A DNA stretch of 64,000 nt from Flammulina velutipes (Eukaryota; Basidiomycota; Agaricomycetes; Agaricales; Physalacriaceae): NCBI GenBank assembly GCA_011800155.1, contig CM022371.1:3634939-3698938 (forward strand). The letters run 5' to 3'. Each line of letters opens with the position of its first letter. Position 1 is the first letter of the stretch. Under the pieces are notes generated by a model. That model had not been told where the DNA came from. It made no database searches and saw nothing but the letters and a program-made list of their open reading frames with translations. The translations under genes were made by a program, and so were the position numbers. Positions 1 to 9,930 of this stretch are shown here, one piece after another.

Positions 1-3000
1 CTGGCCGACCACGAATCTCCATCGTGAGGCACGTGTTGTTGGAGTTTCGCAGGGGGTACTCTGCCAGGGAGTCCAGAAGGCGTTGACAACGTCGTTGATC
101 GTTCCCGTTCCAGTTGCTTGTATCCACCTAAAAATAACGAGGTGGATTCTGCATAGATGAGCCTGTGCCGCTCGTTTCATTATCTCCAACTTTCCAATGG
201 TGGGGAGGTCATCCTTGATCGAGTTGACGGAGACCTCAAGGTATTGCACCTTGTAGATAGCCTGTGTCTCCGGAGGCAAGGTGGACAAAACCTCCCGGTC
301 TTTATCTGGGGTATCCAGCTGCACTCGCTCCTTTGAGAGACGAGAAGCGAGTGTCGCTAGATCGATAGACTCCTTCCATGTTGCAACGGCGCTGTTCGTC
401 ATATACATAATCTCCCAGTCTTCTGTGAACGCATCATCCTCAACGTATGATTGCAGCATTCCCGTATTCAGCGCCACTGGTTTTTCGGACGTGAGCTCAC
501 GAACAACGGTAATACCGTGACGTTTGCAGTACTCAATGACGGGCGCGTTGTATCCGTTCTCTCTAAGGAAGGCGTCAATGCACGTTCTTTAGTTGCGATT
601 TGATGTGCAGTCAAGTACCTGATCTGTTTCGGCGTGAGCCAATCCTCGTGCGCACCCTGTTTAATGAGAAACCGGGCGACTTTTCTTTTCTAAAAAGGGC
701 AATGGATGAGTGTCCGCGCTTAAGGCGAAAGAAACACAGAGAGAACGAACCGGGCCAGTGTGTGCGATGCATTGTATGACATTGTTCTCCCCTTCTTCGT
801 CCTCCTTTTCCTCCTTGTCACTATCATCCTCCTCTTGCTGTTGACGTGGTGGCGAGGGAACGGGTGAGGATGGTGTGCGATGTCGGTGCTGCGATCCTTC
901 CGCTTCCTCCGAATGTTCAGGTGGCGTTGGCGGTAAGGGGAGTGGGAGTCGTGGCAGTGACAGCGACATAGGGGGGGCCGGACTTTGCGCTAAATCAGGT
1001 GAGGGACTGTGCGCGCGCCGTGTGACAGCAGAAGATAACGTCGGCGCTCCAGTTACCCGAGGATTGCCTTTAGCAGCTTGGTGAATAAGTCGTGGAGCAG
1101 GGAGACTGGAAGAGGGTAGAGCAGGGGCACTTGGTGCATCTTCCTTGTTCAGAAGCTTGAACCTCGTCTTGCGAAGGGCATCGGTGGAGACTGATAGGAG
1201 ACGGGCATTGCACAACTCCTTGTAGAAAGACAGCAGCCTTCGGCGCATGAAAATTTCAAGCCAGCTCATGTAGGCCAGAGAAACCTCGTTGCGGCGACTT
1301 CCCCCGAACTGAACATGGATTTTTTCAAGAGATTCCTTGAGGGTGACGAGTGGGTTTCCCCCGGAGAGATAGGCGGTTGTTGTGTCTGCATAGACACGTT
1401 CAGTCATGATCCGCAACTCCCGGTCGTACTTGTCGCCCATGAGATGCAATCCGTCCTTCGTGTAAGACTGGACATAGAGTTGATGTGCAGGTGTCGCTCC
1501 TTGGTTTGCATAGCCACTCGAGGGGGTGAACTGTGTTGGTGCTATTCGAGTCATCACTTTGTAACTGGTATATAAGACGGCACATGTACGGTTGAACCTT
1601 CCTACTGATACCCAGGTTCGCATGAACTCCTGCCTGTTGGGCAGTGCGTTGAGCACGTTGTTGACGGTGAAGCGAAGATGCCCAGGAGCCTCGCCAGCAT
1701 GAAGGTCTCGGGCGTTGAACACTAGGAAAGATATCAATAGGTTGAGATCTGCGACGTAAATGCCGTGGCGCGGGAGATGGAAGGAACCGCCGTAGTGTGC
1801 GCCCTCGGTGGTCTCATCGAATCGGAACGTTATGACACATAGTGTAGGAATAGCGGGGTCATCGTTGATATCTCCGTGTAGTTTACCTTGGAAACCAATG
1901 GAGTCTGAAAGGAGCTTCACGATCTCATCCACTACAGAGTCCAAGGTGTTCCATGTGTTAAAGGTATCAGACCTGTTGAGTTGAGTGCTGACAGGACCAG
2001 GACCGGAGCCACCTAGTGAGAAAGAGTTTTGATCCAAGAAGTAGAATTGTATGTTTTGCCACTCAAAGGCGCTGACACAGAGCGGCACGATGGTAAGGTA
2101 AAAGTAACGCAGCAGGATCATCGTCTCCCATATTACAGCCTTCATGTGAGGTTTTAGGTCCTGTCTTGCCGGAGAGAACAAACCGCTGCCTGTGTTGATG
2201 ACAGTGCCGGCAATTGAAGCAGAGAGGGGCCCCCGATACTTGTCGTTCTTTGATTGGGGGGGCGCAAAGTCGAGGTTCTCGTTTTCAATGTTGTCGTCTT
2301 CCTCCCGCTTGACGGTTAAGGGGTCTGGGAATCGGGATTGAGATCGCTTGGAACGGGCGAGCTTCTTGTCGGCGTTTTCCCGCCTAGTCACTCTGTCGTT
2401 TGGCTTCAACGGAAAATTGACTAAACCCTCGCGTTTCCCTACGCCCCACAGTAGCTCACAGTAGCGGCGCGTGTTTCGCCTCATTCGTTCATTCTCCTCT
2501 TTGTCTAAGAGGTATGCGAGAGAAGGCAGCGTGTGGAAGCAGGCAATGGTGAGTGGGTATGATGCATACTCTGGATGGGCAAGATGATTGATTTGAAGGA
2601 CGTAGGGAACACCAGCGACCATTGCATGTGCCCTGGGGATTGCTTTACGGGAGACTACGTTATCTTCGTCGCGTTCAAATGGAACAAAAGGAGGCAGTGT
2701 CATGCGCTTCATCCGCTCCGTCTCTGCAGCACCTTCGTTGGCATTGAACTCGGTCAAATAGCGAGTCCCTCCAATGTAGCGCGGATCATGCCTTTCCAAC
2801 CTGAAGAGCGAGCCGAGTGGCTTCACAAAGTCGCCGGGTTTTGAGTTTGTAGGGGGAGAGTATTGGGGTAGTACAGGATCCATGGGAACATGCTCGTACG
2901 CGTTCAGCTTTTGCAGCGCGGTGGGTTGATGAAGGGTGGTTAGGCCGAGTAGCTCGGGATTGATGCTCTCTGCGTGTCCTGCGACCATTCCAAAGCATCT

Positions 3001-3854
3001 AGGTAGCGGTGCCGCCCGAGAATGTTGCTTGTGTTCAAGAAGGACCAGAGTGTCTGCATCAGCGCCATTGAGAGCCGGTATAGCGATGAAAGGGATGGTG
3101 GGAGGGCGTCCGTGAGTTGTGAAGACATCTGGGTGATACTCTGTCAGCGTCTTGTACACCATAGTTTACCATGTGAGTCATCTCACCTCGATTCACCCAG
3201 TCGTTCACAAGATCAGAAACATCACGATCTGTTCACGATCAGGAAAGAGCAGGATAGGGTAGGGAGTGAGACACGTACCGTTTTCAGACTGGTCACTGTC
3301 GTCGTCTGTCACTTCAAACGGAGAATCGTGTGCTACGTGCTAGTAAGTAACGGCAGGTGAAGAAAGAGTCGTCAAAGGACGTACTAGCGGTACGTGGCTG
3401 TTGCGCCACAGTCTTTCCTCTCTTGTGCTGTCGAGGGGTCGTCGCATCATCGGCTGTAGCTCAGTAAGAATCACGTTGGTACATTACGTGAAGGGTCGGT
3501 ACGTACTACTCTCGTCGTCAGATTCGTCTTTGGAGCAGTCAGTGAAGATATGGGCGATTTGTGTGATTGGGAAGGACGGACCAATATGCACGTTCATCTT
3601 CTTTCTCATGATTTTTCTGACCTTGGTAGGGCGCTCCTTGTACGATGACGATGAATCCCCTGTTGAAGCAATGATAAGTAAGATGCTGATAATGTTGACG
3701 GGTAGGACATACCAGAGTCAGCAGTGCCACTCGAATCGTCGGAGAGTGACAAAAGGCTTGAGGTTCCGTCAGGATCGTCGAGGAACCTAGTGTGGACACC
3801 GGGTTCCCCAATGATCCTGGTCCGCGACGGGTCATTGTCCGTCGACGTGGACAT

Positions 3855-3886
<32 letters not shown>

Positions 3887-4096
3887 TTTCTTTGTGTTGT
3901 CCCTTGCCTCCTGAAAAGAACCTGGTGTGGACACTGGGCTCAGATGCAGGTGACAGGCTCGACGTGTAGGACATAGAATAGAGGTTGTCTTTTAGAGACA
4001 TGTGTTTGTCGGTTGCGATGTCAAGGTGGGGTGAGGTGACATACCTTGCGCGAAAGTTTCCCATGACAAGTCCATGTCGGTGGAAGGTGACTCCAT
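1..4096 (-). CDS. Large unknown protein with possible 2OG-Fe(II) (TET/JBP-like) dioxygenase motifs, partial
   Basis: Leftward multi-exon gene that runs off the left edge. The main exon (about 3140 to 751) is open for ~796 codons. It joins upstream through a 46-nt intron (gtgaga...gctgacag) to acidic, Ser-rich exons; a possible start is the ATG at 4096, but the 5' exons between 3190 and 4096 are only partly resolved. A downstream intron (750-690, GTTCGT...TTTTAG) leads in phase to an exon continuing to base 1. In the main exon an HGD triad (near 1869-1877), a GGSFHLPRHG stretch and a later DLHAGEAP (near 1690) are spaced like the HxD...GG...H pattern of TET/JBP and related double-stranded beta-helix dioxygenases. 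The rest (Pro/Ser-rich linker, E/D-rich segment) is unrecognised. Near 585-622 the frame changes: either one base is missing, or a 32-nt intron (gtactt...ctaaag) is used. The dioxygenase call is tentative; the gene itself is well supported by its length. Confidence 0.6.
3855..3887. repeat. (GTC)n trinucleotide microsatellite
   Basis: About eleven uninterrupted GTC triplets. On the minus strand they read GAC and would encode a run of about ten Asp in an acidic 5' exon of the leftward gene. On each side lies a similar phrase (GTGTCCACACCAGGTTC and GTGTCCACACTAGGTTC), so the exon may contain a small internal duplication. Confidence 0.9.
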
Positions 4097-5500
4097 AGCA
4101 ACTGTTTTATCGTTCAGTGGTGTGTAGATGGTATTCGGAAAGAGAGGTCCAAGGTAAAACCCCAGGTAGCACGAGTCATGCTTTTCCCTGGGTTTTGGCA
4201 CAGTGCCAAAACCCAGGAGAAAGCATGACTTTGTAACTCGGGGTAACTCTAATAGTAAATTGAAGGCGATACTTTGAAGGCCACGACGTTAAGTGCTCGT
4301 CCGTTGTGGGGAACCATTGGGGTTGGACAGTTAAATTATGCGCCACTTGAAACTGGTTCACACGGCTTGATCAAAGCGAGCCCAACAACGCTACTTCTTT
4401 GACGACTTCAACGGTGAAATGCATCTAAATCCATTTTCAATGGCCAGCACATGGCCAAATTTATTGACGAAATCTACAACAAGAACCATGGTTGTTCAGA
4501 TTGGGAAAGAAGGTGGGGAACGCAAGATCAAACCGGTTGAAACAGTGTGGCGCTTTGACCTCCAAGGTTTTGCGACAACGGTTGATGCATGGAGCGGGAT
4601 CGAACCGACGTATTTAGTGCCTGATAGACGAGTAAGAACTATCGGTTGGACCTCATCCAACATTTCCTTTCACCACTACGAATCCGATGGACGTTCTACG
4701 CCACACCATCTACTGAAGCGTGGAGTTGTGTTCACCGATGGATTCAAATTGAATTAATCTATATTTTATATTATTCAGTTCCACAATCAAGCAGAGGTCG
4801 GGATTCACAAAGTAGCCAACAAAGTAGTAACTGATGTGGCATTTAATTCTCGTTCGTCCCAAGATCTGCTTTCACGCATATCTGGAGACTCCGCTCCGAA
4901 CGTAACGGTAATTAGCAGTTTGGCCATTTTGAAGGGTAGGTCGGAGGCGAAACTTGTACAACTCTCGGTTGCCGAAGTAATCAGCTTGGGGCGGTGCACA
5001 AGGGTTCGGGCTCTTTCAATGGCAAACCTCTTTATGGTCATCAAGACGAATGCTCGATACGAAGCAACACGCTGGCTTTTTGGAAGGAAGGAGTTGACGG
5101 CCATCATTCGTGGCAGCTCTCGGATCATTGCTCTAGATTGCGGGAGCGTTTCTGATTGCTTGCACTCCTTCACCCTCGTTTTGTTCCCCTTTTTTTTCAA
5201 AAGATTTCTATTCACTACACGGCCCAAGGTTTCTATTGCCACTGTCCATTTATCGGTGAGTGTGTTAATCAATCATATTGAGGCTGATTTCTAGCATCCG
5301 GTTTGTATTCATGACCAATATCCGACTACGTACGCTCAAGGACGCTCCCGCCAGCGGAGTATTCTTGGGGTTTGAACCCAAGTTTATCTGCGAACTTGCT
5401 GGTAAGCTCGACAGACTCCTCGACTCGTCTAAATTTTAGGTTCCACTGTCTTTCGAATCACGTATCTGCAAAGTGTTACTCGTATGAATTACAGGTCGCG
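4097..5500. other. Intergenic stretch, no supported gene
   Basis: Open frames up to ~155 codons occur on both strands, but none shows a convincing exon chain, start context or recognisable motif. Around 4596-4606 the minus strand reads GGTTCGATCC, a Pol III B-box-like string, but no paired acceptor stem or full cloverleaf can be drawn, so no tRNA is called. The segment may be decayed transposon or repeat sequence; nothing further can be supported. Confidence 0.5.
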
Positions 5501-6331
5501 TCAATGTTTATAAAAACGTCCACGTTTACACAATCCATGCTCCTGGACGAACACATTGAATCCCATCCTTTCCCGTTCGTCCTGCGTCAAACCCTCGGAC
5601 ATGAGGAAGCGATACATCTCGATAAACTCTTCTCGTACCCTGTCTCTCGGGACACCTAACTGTCGCAATTGGGCTGCAGCTCCTTTGTCGAGCCAAACGA
5701 CGGTGTCGGCTATTTCCTCTATGGTAGGCTCAGTGACTACTTTTGCGTAGACCAAGTCCACCACCAGCAAGTAGGAGCTTAGCTTGCCGAAGCCTGGGTA
5801 CGCAGACTTTTTCCTTACTTTTTTGTCGGCGATGAACTTGACGAGCTCTAGGAATCCTGTTCCCTCTCGTATCCTCTCTACGATTGCGTCGCTCCCCGCC
5901 CAGTATGCAGCCGCATTGGCAGTCGACCTTGAGTTAGTGACACCATACGCTCTTGTGTTGCAGCAGTAGCTCTCCTTCTTCTTTCGTCGATAAGTCATCC
6001 ACTCTGCTAGGGTGTGGAACATGAGTGGTGCGCCATCTCGAAGAGCTTTGGTGTTGAATAGGATACCGCGGAAGACCAGGATGCTGAACATCCCGGCTCG
6101 GGTGAGGACACGGGTGGGGGAGAAAGGGCTGTCAGGATAATGGAGGACAGCGGCGCGCGAAGGGGCCTTCTCTCTAAACGGGGAGTAGTAGTCGAGGTCG
6201 CCGCCAGCCTTGTTCCAGTTGGGTACGTCAGATGCTGGGATTGGGCTGTCCAGCAGGGGTAGGCATGCCCTCAGGAAGTCGGCGTACTCGGCATAGATTT
6301 TGTTCGAAGACGACATGATATTGGTTGGCAT
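5501..6331 (-). CDS. Unknown 276-residue protein
   Basis: A single open exon on the minus strand. The frame stays open slightly further upstream, but the first ATG is at 6331 (MPTNIM...), with a second at 6316, so the start is chosen between these. The protein is soluble-looking, with no signal peptide or membrane segment. The C-terminal half is rich in charged helical sequence (EEIADTVVWLDKG, REEFIEMYRFL) and ends in a basic, Cys-containing tail (GLCKRGRFYKH). I do not recognise the family. The gene is divergent from the next large gene with ~256 bp between the two ATGs, so they may share a promoter. Codon use resembles the neighbouring genes, which argues for a real gene. Confidence 0.6.
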   Translation of the reverse strand: MPTNIMSSSNKIYAEYADFLRACLPLLDSPIPASDVPNWNKAGGDLDYYSPFREKAPSRAAVLHYPDSPFSPTRVLTRAGMFSILVFRGILFNTKALRDGAPLMFHTLAEWMTYRRKKKESYCCNTRAYGVTNSRSTANAAAYWAGSDAIVERIREGTGFLELVKFIADKKVRKKSAYPGFGKLSSYLLVVDLVYAKVVTEPTIEEIADTVVWLDKGAAAQLRQLGVPRDRVREEFIEMYRFLMSEGLTQDERERMGFNVFVQEHGLCKRGRFYKH

Positions 6332-6587
6332 GAGGTCAGGATGCAGGTGCGATGAGTCGTGTGGCAATGGTTAGCTCACTGACAGCCATCAAGATTATGG
6401 TCAACTCCCCCGAGTGGCATGATAGCCACCGGCGACCATCCCTTTATAACGAACTCTGGTGAGTCGATTCCCTCTGCGCGTTATATCGAGTCACTTGTAG
6501 AGCATCTCCCAACGAAACAATATCTTGCGCAGTAAGTCACAAGCTTTGCAGTCCTTCAAGCGCGGTACTCAATATTTCGACCCAGCT
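6332..6587. promoter_or_regulatory. Shared divergent promoter region
   Basis: 256 bp separates the ATG codons of a leftward and a rightward gene. The interval contains CTTTATAACG (about 6442) and TTATATCGAG (about 6481) as TATA-like elements facing the rightward gene. Shared control is inferred only from this geometry. Confidence 0.35.
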
Positions 6588-9181
6588 ATGATTCCCGTTA
6601 CTGCTACAAGTGGTCGCCATCTTATCGCGGCCGATCGTGTCTTCACGTCAGTTCGTGGGGACATCCCGCTGCGCCTACCCCCGGAGCGCTATCCAAACCC
6701 GGACGAAGTCGTTCGGGAATTCGCTTACAAGCAGGATCTGCAGTGGGTTGACCCCTCGTTGCCCTTCATCATGTTCATTCCCAAGAATCCCAACCTTCAT
6801 GGACCTATATTCGGCAGGTTGAACCACCGAGTCGGACGTTTTCCCGTGGAGCAGATTGGACGTAGGCAGTGGAGGCTCGCGTCCAAGGTCATTGAAGATT
6901 GGATTAGGCTGGAGCAAGCCCTACGCATTGTCTTTGATAGGATGATCAATCTCGCTGGACCTCCTCTTCCATCGAACTTGCGACTCTGGGCGTGGCCGGG
7001 TAGGTACGGCTACGAGAGCGCGTATCGTAGCCACGCAGCCGCCCAATCCGTCGCGTTGCGCTCGCGGAATGCCTTCTTACCTTTGATCGCCGCGACTGCT
7101 TTTGCGTTCTGCTGTGTACAGGAATGGGCGGGTCGCTATCCTGGAACTGTGTGGAGGGAGCAAGTGACCCGGGAGACGAGCATCCATCCCAGTTGGTTGT
7201 CCGAGCTCGAGGTCTCCGATGCAGGTGACATGTCAGTGCCTCGTATTGGAGGTATCATCGATGTTTCCATTTGGCCTGTGGACCTCATTCATCACATTCT
7301 CCAGGCGAACATGCCCATGTATGTTTACTGGCCCTCGTTACCTCCTCATTCACTTTCCCATACCCTCTATCGACACGGCATGGTACCCGAACTGAAGGAC
7401 TGGCTTACGTTACAGTACGACACTCGGACGACACCTCTTCTCTCTTCGTCTCCGTCTTCGTCTCCCAGTCCTGATGTTCAACGTCACTCGGGCCAACGGC
7501 CTGGGGAGCATTGGGCCCATTTTTTCAAGCGCAGGGAGCGGTGGAATGCCTTCGCTGCCGAGGACGTGAGCGAGCGAGACATGAGTCTACGTGTTGACAT
7601 ACAGAGGACTGTTGAGCAAGGAGGCACTCCTGCTCGGAAAGGAAGGGGTCGTTTATGGAAGTGGGAAGATGTAGACGGGCATCGAGTGCGTCGATTGGTA
7701 GCTCGCAGTGACTTCGAAACCGTCTGGGCCGCGTACTCAACGTTGCAAAGGCGTTACGACTTGTCTAGCAACACGTGGGACGTGTGTACCGAGTTCGGAG
7801 AAGACGATGGGCCCCAAGTCGATGTATCCAACGACAGCAACGACGATGCCTCCAGGCACGCAAGCGTTTGTGATGCTGAAGGACTTGAGTTGCCTGCGAC
7901 TCTACTTCCGGAGAAACCTTTCGTTGTTGGTGCACAATTCTCCTCCGCCGCCGATATCGCTGCTCATTGTCAGGAGGCGGATGGGGACGCTTCCCGTCCA
8001 ATGGTGTTCGAAACCATGCTCGAGATTGCCTATGCTCGCTATGGGTTCGAAGGTGGAGGCGATGACGGTGCAGAGTGGTTGGAGTGGGATAGGGTCCGAC
8101 AGGTCTTGGGAAATGGATTCCACTTGGAGGATGAAGCTCTTACAGAGCCAAGCGTGGAAGGGCTGACGCAAGACCGTCTTCGTCGTTTCTTTCAGATCCT
8201 ATTCGACTCGTCTACGATACATTCCTTCCCAGTCGCCTCGTACGACCTCAGAAACTACGACTCTGACATCAACCAGAGCATCAAATGGAAGTTCCGCGTC
8301 AGAAAGGCGACCATCGACGGAAAGGCGTTCTACCTCTTTCGCTATCCTGACGTGGTTGTCGGGCACCAGACACTTGTCGAGCTTGGAGTACGGAGTGCAG
8401 CGACTGTGCTCCAGGTTGTACGCTCTGAGTGGGGTCCTCTTCTCGAAGATGTTATGTACCAGCTTCTCATTCGTGGGATAGCCTTCAATACGTTTTGGCA
8501 TGGGCCTCCACTCAATGCAAGACCTATTTCCCCTTCATCCAACTACCCTCGCCGTCGCGGACTAGGATACCGTCCGGTGAATTATACTCCCGACAAGCTT
8601 GACTTTCAGGCGTATGTTCACCAGCGCAATGAGCTACTTGGGGGTCCCAAAGGTCGAGCAGCAATTATGGCGGGTGGGATTCTTGCACGTCTGGCACGAG
8701 ACGTCGTCGCGGTAAACGACGTGGTCTACGGGGCAGGTCGAGACGTGTTGACTAATGGTCATTGCTACTTGGAGAACGACTCGCTGATGACTCCGGCGTG
8801 GGACCACTCGCTGACGGAAGATGACATCGATGTTATATGTGGTGTCTATTATGTGGAGACAGGCAAGTAACTTCCATGAGCGTCTGGCAGCCGCTCCAAC
8901 GATCTAACTTGTACCTATTAGGCAAGCGTAACGAAGGACAAACAGCACACATGTCGTGGTGGCCTCGTCCGTCGAGCTTTGCATTCGCTCCTTACAACAT
9001 CGGCTTCTGGTCGCGTGACTGTGAACGGTTCTACCAGCATAGGCTCGCCAGTTGTTTGACACAGACCGCTGATCTCAAAAGTGCAACCGAGTGGAGGGAC
9101 AGTTTACGTAGAAGGCGAGACGTTCTGATGGTGGTGGAAAGGAACGAGGAGAGAGCGCATGAATTTCTACAATCATTGTAG
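6588..9181 (+). CDS. Unknown ~845-residue protein of a basidiomycete-type family
   Basis: Two exons, 6588-8862 and 8922-9181, joined by a GC-AG intron (8863-8921; donor ACAG|GCAAGT, branch CTAAC, acceptor TTAG). Using the nearby GT donor instead would give a stop after a few codons, so the GC donor is preferred. The start is the first ATG of the open frame (MIPVTATSGRHL). There are no signal peptide or membrane helices. A low-complexity Ser-rich stretch (SSSPSSSPS) lies near residue 290. The C-terminal segment (SWWPRP..., then FWSRDCERFYQHRL and a charged helix) resembles the C-terminal region of hypothetical proteins I associate with Agaricomycetes; this is recollection and not a database result. 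Function unknown. It leads a row of rightward genes (spacer of 70 bp to the next). Confidence 0.65.
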
Positions 9182-9251
9182 TTTACGCCACAGTAATACA
9201 ATTTGAAGGGTCCCCACCCTGGGCAGTTACACTCGTTGTCTTCCTACCATC

Positions 9252-9750
9252 ATGTCCGTAGTTCTTTATCAACCAAAGGGCCTGTATAACCGACTGCGCA
9301 AGCAATATTATGTCAGTCTGGGCTCTTTTTTTTTTTTTGAGGTTCATATTGTATCTGACGACACCATTGTAGGAAGACGAGACTCTGGATGAAACATTAC
9401 ACTACCACGTCGTCCCGACATTGTATGTACGCACCCTGAGACCGCCCAACCCCGCGCTCAATATCGAACAACAGTGCACACATGTTTGCCCCCTTCTGTG
9501 TGCCTTGGGTTCTCCTTACTGTCGGCCATGCGTGAGTCCGGCCGTTGGCCAGTATTGGAAGGAACGACGTCCATCTCATCGTCTTCGAAGTGCAACTTGC
9601 CAGATGAATCTCAGCAAGGCGATAGACCTGTCTCAGTTCTTGGGGTCGTTTGGCGTTCTGCACAGTGACCACGAGGAGGACAGTGATGACGTGGCGCGTA
9701 GTGAACGGGTATTCGAGACCGTATGTGTCACCGTTGCCAATGCCGTATAA
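9252..9750 (+). CDS. Small Cys-cluster protein, 145 residues
   Basis: Two exons: 9252-9311 (20 codons) and 9373-9750, separated by a 61-nt intron with a GTCAGT donor, a T-rich tract and a TTGTAG acceptor. The join is in phase 0 and the product is 145 residues. Residues ~54-73 hold five cysteines in a C-x3-C-x3-C-x6-C-x2-C pattern (THVCPLLC... YCRPC), suggestive of a metal-binding knuckle, followed by a basic stretch and an acidic patch (HEEDSDD). I know no matching family. It sits between two large rightward genes, 70 bp after the first and ~180 bp before the second, so it may belong to the same functional block. The second exon alone is open for 126 codons. Confidence 0.5.
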
Positions 9751-9864
9751 TAGATCACCGGTAGTGGCTATGCTCTGATGTGGCGCACATTTCGTGGGAA
9801 ACAAAATAATTTAACTGCGTTGGGAATAAAAATTTTAGTTCCCTTTTTTGGACGGGTAGGTTTG

Positions 9865-9871
9865 TATAAAA
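9865..9871 (+). promoter_or_regulatory. TATA box of the OrsD-RecQ gene
   Basis: TATAAAA lies 60 nt upstream of the ATG at 9931, followed by a pyrimidine-rich stretch (CTTCCTTGCTTCC) typical of fungal transcription starts. Confidence 0.55.
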
Positions 9872-9930
9872 TGGGAGGTGTATGGGCTGCAAAGTAGGAT
9901 ACTTCCTTGCTTCCTATCTCTTGTTTCACT

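Noticed and set aside
661..3162. ATG at 3162 (MVYKTLTEY...) as the start of the leftmost protein
   Set aside because: A 46-nt intron ending in CTGACAG just inside this frame joins the exon beginning AGTATCACCC to an upstream acidic exon in frame, so the residues before EYHPDVF are likely intronic.
3022..3360. Rightward 112-codon frame over the 5' part of the leftmost gene
   Set aside because: It is the antisense shadow of the leftward coding exon and its upstream introns.
4419..5294. Rightward frames of 112 and 152 codons as genes
   Set aside because: No splice-supported chain, no motif, and opposite-strand frames of equal length. Composition looks like decayed repeat sequence.
6525..6587. 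Extension of the 6588 gene upstream to 6525
   Set aside because: The open frame extends there but only a TTG is available; 6588 is the first ATG.
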